DNA of 64,000 nt from Flectobacillus longus. GTDB taxonomy: Bacteria > Bacteroidota > Bacteroidia > Cytophagales > Spirosomataceae. Of this stretch, positions 44,042 through 52,892 are shown one piece after another (positions within the stretch are counted from its first letter, which is position 1; the number at the start of each line of letters is the position of its first letter). A model generated the notes under the pieces. The model did not search any database, was not told the origin of the DNA, and worked only from the letters and a program-made list of their open reading frames with translations. The translations under genes were made by a program, and so were the position numbers. The stretch covers positions 124,001 to 188,000 of the forward strand of contig NZ_JASHIC010000009.1 of the NCBI RefSeq assembly GCF_030056705.1, written 5' to 3'.

Positions 44042-44541
44042 TAAGCTAAATTTCCGTATTCAAGTCGGTTGAGGCAATTCATCACTTCTTGAATACCTGT
44101 GGTAGAGTCTAGTAAACTTTCGGGGGTAACACCACCAAGCGCAATATTATTCTTTTTGAGCCAACGTTGAAATTTGTCTTCTTCCTGATTAAATACATCA
44201 ATACCATAATCAAGCAGTTCGATAGATAGCAAGACAATTTCACTATCACGACCCGTCAAAAGCGCTTGTTCTCTTTTTTTCTTATTATAGGTGGTTTGAG
44301 GCATATCAATCAACTGCAAAATATCTTTGACAGAGGTATTGATGCGCTGACTCAATACTTCGATTGACTCATAAGGAATTCCTTCACGGAGAATGTTTAA
44401 GCGTTCCATGCTTGAACTCCATGTGTAGGTATGCGTGGGGGTTACCAATGTTGACCCAAGGGTGACTTTCTTCTGTTCACGAGCACGTTTGATGCTGAGT
44501 TTTGGGTCAAAACGTCCTGTTTTTATGCTTGACTTTTCCAT
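44041..44541 (-). CDS. Xre/MbcA/ParS-type antitoxin
   Basis: 166 residues from the ATG at 44541 (MEKSSIKTGRFDPKL); a longer frame would need a TTG inside the putative operator. An N-terminal Xre-like helix-turn-helix region (VLSQRINTSVKDILQLIDMP) is followed by the toxin-binding domain (DUF2384): AFDVFNQEEDKF-like helices, then NIALGGVTPESLLDSTTGIQ. It neutralises the adjacent RES toxin and probably represses its own promoter. The assignment rests on the paired layout and the C-terminal motif. Confidence 0.87.
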   Translation of the reverse strand: MEKSSIKTGRFDPKLSIKRAREQKKVTLGSTLVTPTHTYTWSSSMERLNILREGIPYESIEVLSQRINTSVKDILQLIDMPQTTYNKKKREQALLTGRDSEIVLLSIELLDYGIDVFNQEEDKFQRWLKKNNIALGGVTPESLLDSTTGIQEVMNCLNRLEYGNLA

Positions 44542-44546
44542 ATCTA

Positions 44547-44560
44547 TAACATATTTGTTA
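44547..44560. promoter_or_regulatory. Candidate autoregulatory operator of the toxin-antitoxin pair
   Basis: The inverted repeat TAACA-TATT-TGTTA lies 5 bp upstream of the antitoxin ATG, where Xre-type antitoxins usually bind. Confidence 0.4.
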
Positions 44561-44630
44561 CTAATATACAACAATTATGCTATAATAAAAAGTTTCTTTA
44601 TGCCTAAAAATAAGAGAATTATCTTTATTC

Positions 44631-44769
44631 CGTAGAGACGTAGCAGTGCTACGTCTAGCAATTAGGTTTATACCTTGACAATCATTTGTAGACGTGACAT
44701 GTTACGTTTCTACGAGAAGGATTGGAATCCTTGGAAAAAATAGGTGCTGGATAGGAATCCAGCACCAGC
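44631..44769. repeat. 138-bp three-hairpin intergenic repeat, copy 1
   Basis: Contains the palindrome AGACGTAGCA-G-TGCTACGTCT, a second stem AGACGTGA/TTACGTTT held by two G-U pairs on the plus strand, AAGGATT-GG-AATCCTT and GGTGCTGGAT/ATCCAGCACC. It lies between the antitoxin and the peptidase gene. Confidence 0.9.
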
Positions 44770-44860
44770 GAGAAATAAAATTTATTGGAGATTAAATAGA
44801 AGGGTTTTCAGAAATAATTTATACATTTCTTCACAAAATGATTTTTAACACTTATTTAAA

Positions 44861-45757
44861 ATGAAAACACTACTATCTGCCCTAGAGCTCACACTTGGTT
44901 TGTCCCTCATTCAGTTGTTTGTCACCCTGTTTCCCTATCTTTTCCTGCGCAAGAAGCAATTAAACATTATTCGTAAGTTGCTATTTTTTACTTTTCGAGA
45001 TTATTTATTTGCAACAATTTATCTATTTGTATTCACCTATTTTGCAAAACTATTTGAATGGTTTGAGGGAGATTGGACTATTCAAAATGCACCTCTATTT
45101 TTCATTGGCTTACTTATTATTAATGGGTACTTTTTTATAGTTCATCCATTTGTTCTTAAATACGATAAGCGTAGGCTAACATTTAGTCCCGAATATTCAG
45201 CAACGTTATCTGAGAATCTCCAGAAAAAAGTCTCGGTATATATCACCAATAATGATACTATCAATGCTTTTGCTACAGGCTTTTTGCCACAAAATAGAGT
45301 GATAGTCATAGGACGAGGTTTGATGGAAAAGCTAACACAAGAAGAACGAGAAGCAATCTTGTATCATGAGGTGGGGCATCATAAACACTACGATTTGATA
45401 AAGTTTTATTTTGTGGTGGTTTTACAATGTATTCTTTTGGGATGTTTCAGACAACCTTTCTTCGATTTGGTGCATCAATTTTACCCTTCATTCAATGATG
45501 GCAATCTGATCTTTTGGTACGGATGTTTGATAGGTTTGTTTTATATAATTATATTCTCCAAAATAAGTCATTATGCAGAATATCAGGCTGATCAATATGG
45601 AGCACAGCATACTTCAAATCAGGCGATGGGAAATGCTCTTTTAAAACTCTCTGAACTCACAGAACATATTGTAGACCAAGGGAGTATGACGCATCCCAGT
45701 ATCGAAAAGCGATTGGCTAATATTCAGTTTCAAGTCCTGCCAGCACCAGCGTCGTAG
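44861..45757 (+). CDS. M48-family membrane zinc metalloprotease
   Basis: 298 residues with membrane helices at ~8-30, ~45-65, ~75-95 and around 180-230. The zinc site HEVGHH (HExxH, ~168-172) follows TQEEREAILY, and the third ligand Glu is in YAEYQADQYG (~237), the layout of M48/HtpX/Ste24-like peptidases. It cleaves membrane or misfolded proteins at the inner membrane. The stop codon lies in the first bases of repeat copy 2, and the last residues (PAPAS) come from sequence like the end of the same repeat, so the natural C-terminus was probably changed by repeat insertion. Confidence 0.86.
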   Translation: MKTLLSALELTLGLSLIQLFVTLFPYLFLRKKQLNIIRKLLFFTFRDYLFATIYLFVFTYFAKLFEWFEGDWTIQNAPLFFIGLLIINGYFFIVHPFVLKYDKRRLTFSPEYSATLSENLQKKVSVYITNNDTINAFATGFLPQNRVIVIGRGLMEKLTQEEREAILYHEVGHHKHYDLIKFYFVVVLQCILLGCFRQPFFDLVHQFYPSFNDGNLIFWYGCLIGLFYIIIFSKISHYAEYQADQYGAQHTSNQAMGNALLKLSELTEHIVDQGSMTHPSIEKRLANIQFQVLPAPAS

Positions 45758-45890
45758 AGACGTAGCAGTGCTACGTCTAGCAATTAGGTTTTTATTTTGA
45801 TAATCAATGGGAGACGTAAGATGTTACGTCTCTACAGCAAGGATTGGAATCCTTGGAAAAAATAGGTGCTGGATAGGAATCTAGCACCAG
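45753..45890. repeat. 138-bp three-hairpin repeat, copy 2
   Basis: Same hairpins as copy 1. The last stem has ATCTAGCACC in place of ATCCAGCACC, preserving pairing through G-U on the plus strand. It supplies the peptidase stop codon. Confidence 0.9.
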
Positions 45891-45897
45891 TCAACAT

Positions 45898-46035
45898 CGT
45901 AGAGACGTAGCACTGCTACGTCTACCTATCAGGGTTCTATTTTGATAATCATTTGAAGACGTAAGATGTTACGTCTCTACGGCAAGGATTGGAATCCTTG
46001 GAAAAAATAGGTGCTGGATAGGAATCCAGCACCAG
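45898..46035. repeat. 138-bp three-hairpin repeat, copy 3
   Basis: Tandem to copy 2 (7-bp spacer). The first palindrome differs only in its single-base loop (C for G). Ends 11 bp before the GH28 stop codon. Confidence 0.9.
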
Positions 46036-46046
46036 CTAGCGAATTT

Positions 46047-47597
46047 TTACTGATTAAATCCTACAGGAACTTCTGGGCTTGTTTGGATGGGCGTTTTAAC
46101 GTTTTTGAAATTGTTATCTCCCATCAAATAATTAGCTGACTTTTCTCCTGAAACTTTTAAATACATATCATACGGCACTAAAGGTATATTTCCTTGGATA
46201 GAAACTTGTTGTAAGTTGCTGAAATCCAAGATAGGAACTCCTGTATGAGGCGTATTCGTCAAAACCTGTTTGATGCTGATTTGCTGACTATTTTCGGCTT
46301 TAATGACCGCTCCTCTTTCGGTATTGACACGCACATTGTCAAACTGGATATTTTTGGAGTTTTTAATGACAAAACCTAATTGAGTATCAAAATTTAGGTC
46401 TTGAAAACTGATGTATTCTATAGGTAGTTCTTCAAGTCCATTTAGATAACCAGCTTGATTTCCTTGGGCGGTAATATTGCTAAAATGAATATTGCGGAAA
46501 ATAGGTGTGCGTTCAGAAATGGGCTCAATCGTCGTTTTAGCGTATTGCATATCTAGTACAATAGCCTGTTCCTTAATATTTTTCATCACGATATTGTCCA
46601 CACGAATATCCTCGACCACGCCCCCACGACCGCGTGCTGTTTTGATACGAATACCTCTGTCGGTACCATCAAAAATACAGTTAGAAATCACAATTTTTTT
46701 CACACCACCAGACATTTCACTGCCAATTACAACACCTCCATGTCCCGACAGCATCGTGCAGTTAGTAATGGTATAATTTTCGGCAGGGATATTTCTTTTT
46801 CGTCCCGAACGGTCTTTTCCAGATTTGATGGTAATGCAGTCATCTCCAACGCTAATATGACAATTGGAAATATGTACATTGCTACAAGATTCGGGGTTGA
46901 TTCCGTCTGTATTGGGAGAATGCGGGTTTTCGACGGTAACACCATGAATGGTTACATTGTCACAAAACTCAGGGTTGACTGTCCAGAAAGGAGAATTTCG
47001 TATCGTGATACCTTCAATTTGGACATTTTTGCAAAACATGGGTTGTATAAAAGGAGGACGCAAAAAACCTTTTTCTATCCAACCTGGAAGGTCTGGCGCC
47101 AATACATCTTTATTGAGTCGTTTGAACTCTTCTTGCCATTTAGAAGTGGGGATATTTTTGACATGCACTTCTGAGTAAGCCCACCATTTTTTGCCATGAC
47201 CATCTATCAATCCTCTACCCTTGATGGCAATGTTCTCAGCTTTGTAAGCGTAAAAGAGTGGTGAAAAATTAACGACATCTGTCCCTTCCCATCGAGAAGG
47301 AACCATTGGGAGATAGGCGTCAAAATCATCGGTAAAATGCAATTCAGCACCAGCATCAATGAAGATGGTAATATTACTTTTGAGTTCGATAGGACCAGTT
47401 TTATATTTTCCTGCAGGAAAATAGATGGTTCCTCCCCCTTGCTTGACCGCAGTGGCAATCGCTTTTTTGATGCCTTCTGTAGCAAGTTTAGAACTATCAT
47501 TTTTGACCCCAAATTTCAATACATTCAAATATACCTGCGCTTGTGCGCTGATACCTAGCGCCAATACGAGAAGGGTAAGACCGATATTTTTTCTCAT
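46047..47597 (-). CDS. GH28 polygalacturonase-family protein, exported
   Basis: From the ATG at 47597 (MRKNIGLTLLVLALGISAQA) the protein has 516 residues and a signal peptide; an in-frame TTG nine bases upstream is less likely. It is a parallel beta-helix with every GH28 signature: NTDGINPESC (~231), SVGDDCITIKSG, SGHGGVVIGSEMSGG and RGIRIKTARGRGG. The Asp residues in NTDG and GDD, with the His of GHG, make the inverting active site. It hydrolyses galacturonic acid linkages in pectin, such as homogalacturonan or rhamnogalacturonan. The next gene upstream is a GH78 rhamnosidase, consistent with joint pectin side-chain breakdown. Confidence 0.93.
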   Translation of the reverse strand: MRKNIGLTLLVLALGISAQAQVYLNVLKFGVKNDSSKLATEGIKKAIATAVKQGGGTIYFPAGKYKTGPIELKSNITIFIDAGAELHFTDDFDAYLPMVPSRWEGTDVVNFSPLFYAYKAENIAIKGRGLIDGHGKKWWAYSEVHVKNIPTSKWQEEFKRLNKDVLAPDLPGWIEKGFLRPPFIQPMFCKNVQIEGITIRNSPFWTVNPEFCDNVTIHGVTVENPHSPNTDGINPESCSNVHISNCHISVGDDCITIKSGKDRSGRKRNIPAENYTITNCTMLSGHGGVVIGSEMSGGVKKIVISNCIFDGTDRGIRIKTARGRGGVVEDIRVDNIVMKNIKEQAIVLDMQYAKTTIEPISERTPIFRNIHFSNITAQGNQAGYLNGLEELPIEYISFQDLNFDTQLGFVIKNSKNIQFDNVRVNTERGAVIKAENSQQISIKQVLTNTPHTGVPILDFSNLQQVSIQGNIPLVPYDMYLKVSGEKSANYLMGDNNFKNVKTPIQTSPEVPVGFNQ

Positions 47598-47773
47598 GTT
47601 TTTCAAAAATAAGTTATTTGTTAATAGTATATCCGTTATAAGATTGCACTCATAATCAGATGGATACTATCAAAAAAAACTACAGAAATATTGTTAATAG
47701 AACCTTTTCTATTATTCGTAGATATAATATTTGCTAAAACTCCAATGCCTTGCATTTCTACGGATAAAAAGGA

Positions 47774-50542
47774 CTAATACAATTCGAAAAGGTAATTTCC
47801 TGAGCCTACTGAAATCAGATATTTATTGCCCTGCTTTTCGGCGGGAATGATTTTACCATTTTGTTTAATGGTTTTTCCTAAATGTTGATCTATTAAAATC
47901 TTGGCATTTGTATTGACAGGAACGCTTACGTTTAGGGTAAAGCGTTTGCTTGTTTTTTTCCAAAGGGTACTTATTTTTCCGTAAGGAGATTCATAACTTC
48001 CCTCAGCTTGTGTAAGGTTTCCTACCACTTCTGGTGCGATGATGATTTCCTTAAAAGCTACATTTCTTTCACTTTGACGGATTCCTGCTAAACTGCTATA
48101 CAACCACTCCATTAAATGCCCAAGCATAAAATGGTTGTGAGAATTACCCTCTGCTTGCCATGATTCGGTAAGGGCGGTAGCGCCTTTTTTGAGCTGATAG
48201 CCATAACCCGGCACATCTGAGCGGTTGTTCATCGCAAAAATGATGTCAGAGCATCCTTCTGATTCTAATACTCTTAGAACATATCGATAGCCAATATCCC
48301 CTGCTGTTAGGGCATAGTTACGTGTTTGAATATCATCAATCAAATGTTGTAAAACAGCTTTACGATTTTCTGGCTCAACCAAATTCATGAACAGTGCCAT
48401 GGCATTTGCGGTTTGACTACCCGAAGCATACTGTTTGGTTTCAGGATTAAAGAAAGCCTGATTAAAAGCTTTTTTGACTTCTTCTGCTATATCAGCATAT
48501 TCCTGTGCGTCGTCGCCATGCCCTAAAATTTTGGCAATTTTCTCAGCGATTTGCAAATCATAATAGTAAATCGCTGTACCTGTTACACCCATAGGAGTCA
48601 GTTGTGATACGCCAGGAGGTTTTGGCCCTAAATCATACCAATCGCCCAAACCTTGCGAAAGAATATGGTTTTGAGCTTTGCTGGCGAGGTATTTCAAATA
48701 GCGCTGCATCATGGGATAGGCTTCGTCCAGTACGCGGGTGTCGCCATACCAGAGATACATATAGTAAGGAACAATAATGCTGCTACTGCCCCATTCTGGC
48801 GAGTCGCGGAACATGTCGCCCCCCCATTCAAATTTGACATATTCAGGAGCAATCTCGGGAATCAAACCGTTAGGAAGTTGCGAGAGCTGCATATCTTTAA
48901 CCGCCTTTTTGAACATTGGAGCCACATCGTAACGATAGCGAACCGAAGATCCCATCAAGTGTACTTGTTCTAGCCAACCTAATTTTTCACGGTGTGGACA
49001 ATCGGTGAACACCGAAGTCATATTGCTTTTAATAGCCCAATCTATAAGTTGATGTGTCTGGTTAAAAAGTGTATCCGAGCTGGCAAACTGCCCAATCGTT
49101 GAGGCAGAATTACGAATATGCAATCCTTTTATACTGATTAACTGTGTTTTAGTATTAGCCTCGGGCTTGGCTCCTTTTACTTGTAAATATCGAAAACCAT
49201 AATAGCTAAAGCGTGGTTGCCATGTTTCTATGCCTTCTCCTTTGAGTACATAACTAAAAATATAGGGATTTCCAGAAGCCTTTTGGTTGACAGTACCATC
49301 GGTATTGAGTAACTCTGAAGGTCGAACCCATACCGTATCGCCTTTATTACCTTTTACTTTTAATTCGATAATACCAGAAGCATTTTGTCCCAAATCAAAT
49401 ACCCAATCGCCTGAGGCAACTTGCTTCTGTTGAATAGGCTGAAAAGACTCCATGATTTTAACAGGTTCTATCAGCTGAGGACTCAAACGAGTATGACCTT
49501 CCACCACGATGGCATTTCGCCATAAACTCTCATCGAAGGTGGGCATATCCCAGCCTTTTTGTTCCAGATTAGCATTGTAGTCTTCACCTCCATAAATACT
49601 TGAAAAAGTTATAGGGCTTGGGGCAGTTTTCCACGAATTATCACTGTAAAGGTTTTGCTCAGAACCATCTTGGAATTCCACTTTTAGTCGACAAATCATT
49701 TTGGGTAAACCAAACATACCTTTGAGTTTGCGATAGCGTCCTTTTACAGGAGGTATATAGTAAAAGCCGTTTCCAAGCATAACCCCAAAGGTATTTTTAC
49801 CTTCTTCCAAGGATTTTGTTATGTCAAAACCTACATAAAGTGCTTGTTTATCGTATTTTGTCCATCCTGCATCCAGAAAATTATCGCCGACTTTTTTACC
49901 ATTTAAGCTCAACTCAAAATGTCCTAAGCCTGAGATAAAGACAGTAGCACGTTTCACTTTTTTCTTTACCGAAAAATCTTTACGAAACATCGGTAAAATA
50001 TTGTTCTTGAAAACCTTATCTTTTTGTCCATCGGTTGGTAAAATATTCACCAAACTATCAGCCAAGCGTTCGTAAGCAATCCATTGGGCATTGCGCCAAT
50101 CCCCAGCAGAGAAAAGCCCCATTTGCCAAGTAGCCACTTCACTCCAAGCCGACGAGCGCCCCTGATTATCCCAGATTTTAACTTTCCAGTAATAAACTTG
50201 AGTGGCTTCCAGCGTTTTACCATCAAATTCTACTTGGATAGACTGGTCAGAGGTAATTTTGCCAGAATCCCAAATATTGGCTTTGTTAGGTTGTAGCAAC
50301 TCGGGTGAATCTGCTACTAAAATTTGATAGGAAGTTTGCTTAACATTATATCCCCCCGACTGAATTTTCCAACTCAATCGTGGTTTGCGAATATCTATAC
50401 CAATAGGGTTTTTTAGATATTCACAACGCAAGTCATAAAGCGACAAATTTTGTGCATTACCAAGAAAGCTCATACACAGAATTTGCAGAAAACATAAAAT
50501 AACGTGAGTTAATGGAGGAAAGTTTCGTAAATGGAATTTCAT
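47774..50542 (-). CDS. GH78 alpha-L-rhamnosidase, second copy
   Basis: 922 residues, exported (signal ~1-30). The N-terminal Fn3-like domain reads CEYLKNPIGIDIRKPRLSW, parallel to the GH78 at 10332-13070. The catalytic block DCPHREKLGWLEQ (~512) has the conserved Asp and general-acid Glu, and GATALTESWQAEGNSHNH (~790) holds the general-base Glu. The two GH78s share domain order but differ clearly in their catalytic loops, so they probably cut different rhamnose linkages. It lies 114 bp downstream of the GH78-like gene; that gap is almost filled by a 32-nt-arm hairpin. Confidence 0.93.
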   Translation of the reverse strand: MKFHLRNFPPLTHVILCFLQILCMSFLGNAQNLSLYDLRCEYLKNPIGIDIRKPRLSWKIQSGGYNVKQTSYQILVADSPELLQPNKANIWDSGKITSDQSIQVEFDGKTLEATQVYYWKVKIWDNQGRSSAWSEVATWQMGLFSAGDWRNAQWIAYERLADSLVNILPTDGQKDKVFKNNILPMFRKDFSVKKKVKRATVFISGLGHFELSLNGKKVGDNFLDAGWTKYDKQALYVGFDITKSLEEGKNTFGVMLGNGFYYIPPVKGRYRKLKGMFGLPKMICRLKVEFQDGSEQNLYSDNSWKTAPSPITFSSIYGGEDYNANLEQKGWDMPTFDESLWRNAIVVEGHTRLSPQLIEPVKIMESFQPIQQKQVASGDWVFDLGQNASGIIELKVKGNKGDTVWVRPSELLNTDGTVNQKASGNPYIFSYVLKGEGIETWQPRFSYYGFRYLQVKGAKPEANTKTQLISIKGLHIRNSASTIGQFASSDTLFNQTHQLIDWAIKSNMTSVFTDCPHREKLGWLEQVHLMGSSVRYRYDVAPMFKKAVKDMQLSQLPNGLIPEIAPEYVKFEWGGDMFRDSPEWGSSSIIVPYYMYLWYGDTRVLDEAYPMMQRYLKYLASKAQNHILSQGLGDWYDLGPKPPGVSQLTPMGVTGTAIYYYDLQIAEKIAKILGHGDDAQEYADIAEEVKKAFNQAFFNPETKQYASGSQTANAMALFMNLVEPENRKAVLQHLIDDIQTRNYALTAGDIGYRYVLRVLESEGCSDIIFAMNNRSDVPGYGYQLKKGATALTESWQAEGNSHNHFMLGHLMEWLYSSLAGIRQSERNVAFKEIIIAPEVVGNLTQAEGSYESPYGKISTLWKKTSKRFTLNVSVPVNTNAKILIDQHLGKTIKQNGKIIPAEKQGNKYLISVGSGNYLFELY

Positions 50543-50555
50543 TGTTTGACATGTT

Positions 50556-50648
50556 TAGGGTTCAGGCAAAAAGGCACTAGGCACCAGTGTTGATAATCAT
50601 GTTATTTTCGTTAAAAACTGATGCCTGTTGCCTTTTTGCCTAATCCCT
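50556..50648. repeat. Intercistronic 32-nt-arm hairpin, copy 1
   Basis: AGGGTTCAGGCAAAAAGGCA... (50556-50587) is an imperfect inverted copy of the 31-32 bases ending at 50648 (five mismatches). Loop ~30 nt. It occupies most of the gap between two GH78-type genes. Confidence 0.8.
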
Positions 50649-50656
50649 CTATAAAC

Positions 50657-52843
50657 TTACTGCTGATACTTCACCTCGATGGTTTGTCCTTTTGGAATAC
50701 TTAGCTCATACCATTGATTGCCAATAGATTGAATCGTTCCTTGTATACAAGTTGGAGTGGTTTGACTTTTAAACTTAAGTTTTCCAACACCATCATTGGT
50801 ACCAGTTATTTTGATAGATTCTTTGCTACAATACAATTTGACATCACCTTTTGGGGTTGGGACGCTTCCTTCCATCCAAGCCAAACCACCAAGCTCAGGA
50901 GTAATCTCATATTGCTCATAAGCTGGACTTGTTGGTTTTACCCCTAAATAGTATTTTCCTAATAAATAAATAGGACTTGCTCCCCAAGCATGACAAAGAC
51001 TTTTCCCGAACGGACGACCGTACATGGCATAATGTTCAGCTCCTGATTTTGTTGGATTATATTCTTCCCAGAAAGAGGTCGCTCCAAGTTTGAGCATACC
51101 GCCCCAATAGGATTTCATTTCGTCTAAAACGAATTTTTGTTCACCTAAAGCACACAACGCTTCCAATTCATAAAAACGCATATATGGCGTAGTGATTTTT
51201 TGAATTTTATCATTTAACAAAACATGATTTTTGATTCCTTGTTTTTTGGCATCATCCAAATAATTGAAGAAAATCGCAAACATATTGCTGTATCTGGTTA
51301 CGTTATCGGTCTGTTTTCCATCTACTTGACTATGTACAAAAGCATGCTTGCTGTCATTCCAATAAGTTGAGAAAAATTTAGATTTCAATTCTTCTCCAAT
51401 TTGCTTGTATCGAGTAGCCCCTTTGGTATCATTGGCGATATTAGCACATAAGGTCATAGTTTCGAGACTACGAGTAAGCAATAGTTGTTCAAAGCTTACA
51501 GCTCCTTTTTTACTCAAACCTTCTGCCCAGTCGATAAATACCCAGTCACCCGAAAGCCCTTCCATCATACCATCTTTGTTGCGACGACTCAAGCAATACT
51601 CCATGAGCGTTTGCATACGAGGATAAAATTGTTGGATAAAAGTCTTATCTCCCGTATATAAATAATAATCGTAAATTCCTAAAAACCAATAGAATGTATA
51701 ATCCATAATGGTATTGATATGACTAGTTACAGGATCTTTGCCACGCAAAGCCAAGAGCGTGCGAGTAACAGCAGGCGAATCAAAGAAGGAATAGTAGTTC
51801 ATCAAATAACTTTGGTAGGCATCGCCCGACCAAATCCAACGGTCACGTTTGATACCATCTATGAAAAACTCGCGGGTATTGAGCTGAAATGTGTATTTTG
51901 CCACATCATAGATCTGATTGATTTGCTCGTCTGAACAACGGAAATTACCGCGCTCTTTCTCAGGCATATACTCATATAACATAGATACCTCTTTGAAGGA
52001 TACAGCAGGAGATTTTTTGATAAAAATATATCGAAAAGCCTTGGTCAATTCCATTGTCGAATCTTTGGCAATCGACTGATTGATGGTGAGTTGATCAAGT
52101 GTTTCGCAGTGTTCGGTATCCATGGCTTCTTCTTTTGATTCACCATAAAAAATCTCAACTTTTCCTTTCCCTTTCAACCCTTTGAGTTGAACAAAACCAA
52201 ATGTTTCTTTTCCAAAATCTATCATTGTACCCTCTTTTAGTGTTTCCACTTTTACAGGTTTTTGTACTTTGGTTGCCAAGCTAAATTTGGAAGGTGCTTG
52301 TGCTGGCGTATTAAAATTCCAAGAACCAGCATTGAGCCATGTTGTACCCGATTGGTCAGAAGCTTTTCCTGTTTCGTCAATCCACTCTTTATCTTCAAAA
52401 GTCACCAACCAAGAGCTGTCAGAAACGACATTTTTTCCTTGGATGAAAATAGCAGGAACACGGTCTTGGCAAAATACCTTCAGACTTAACTTATGTTTTC
52501 CTGCGGGCATCGTAATTTTTTTTGGATAACCAGTAATGGCTTTTCCATCAATCTTAACATTGTATTGTCCTTCTACAAAAATCGAGACTTCTTCTGGGGC
52601 ATTGAGCGTGAATGATTTATGAAAATCAATCAAGTTATAATGACTGTCCAATTTCCAGAAGGGGGGTAAAAATACGTCACGTTCGGTACGGCGATTTTGC
52701 ATTTTGTTACCCAGCCAAATTTCGAAATCTCCTGGATACCAAATCCAAGTAGCTTGTTGCGCAAGACTTAGCCCTGCACTAAACAACCAAAGTCCCAAAA
52801 TGAGCTGGGACTGTAAAAGGCTTTTGTAGAAAAAACGTTTCAT
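50657..52843 (-). CDS. GH78-like alpha-L-rhamnosidase-related protein
   Basis: 728 residues with a signal peptide (MKRFFYKSLLQSQLILGLWL...). The N-terminal beta domains begin QATWIWYPGDFEIWLGNKM, as in alpha-L-rhamnosidase N-terminal regions. The (alpha/alpha)6 domain has FFIDGIKRDRWIWSGDAYQ (~320-345), the counterpart of the DxxxRxERxGWxGD block with Asp and Arg, and GATSFWEEYNP (~595) with the acidic base. The block deviates from the canonical DCPxRxER form, so it belongs to a divergent branch, probably with a different deoxy-sugar or uronide substrate. It lies 49 bp downstream of the symporter gene. Confidence 0.85.
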   Translation of the reverse strand: MKRFFYKSLLQSQLILGLWLFSAGLSLAQQATWIWYPGDFEIWLGNKMQNRRTERDVFLPPFWKLDSHYNLIDFHKSFTLNAPEEVSIFVEGQYNVKIDGKAITGYPKKITMPAGKHKLSLKVFCQDRVPAIFIQGKNVVSDSSWLVTFEDKEWIDETGKASDQSGTTWLNAGSWNFNTPAQAPSKFSLATKVQKPVKVETLKEGTMIDFGKETFGFVQLKGLKGKGKVEIFYGESKEEAMDTEHCETLDQLTINQSIAKDSTMELTKAFRYIFIKKSPAVSFKEVSMLYEYMPEKERGNFRCSDEQINQIYDVAKYTFQLNTREFFIDGIKRDRWIWSGDAYQSYLMNYYSFFDSPAVTRTLLALRGKDPVTSHINTIMDYTFYWFLGIYDYYLYTGDKTFIQQFYPRMQTLMEYCLSRRNKDGMMEGLSGDWVFIDWAEGLSKKGAVSFEQLLLTRSLETMTLCANIANDTKGATRYKQIGEELKSKFFSTYWNDSKHAFVHSQVDGKQTDNVTRYSNMFAIFFNYLDDAKKQGIKNHVLLNDKIQKITTPYMRFYELEALCALGEQKFVLDEMKSYWGGMLKLGATSFWEEYNPTKSGAEHYAMYGRPFGKSLCHAWGASPIYLLGKYYLGVKPTSPAYEQYEITPELGGLAWMEGSVPTPKGDVKLYCSKESIKITGTNDGVGKLKFKSQTTPTCIQGTIQSIGNQWYELSIPKGQTIEVKYQQ

Positions 52844-52892
52844 GTATGTATTGAGGTTTGGGGCGAAAATTCTCGCTTTTGAAATGGTTGTT

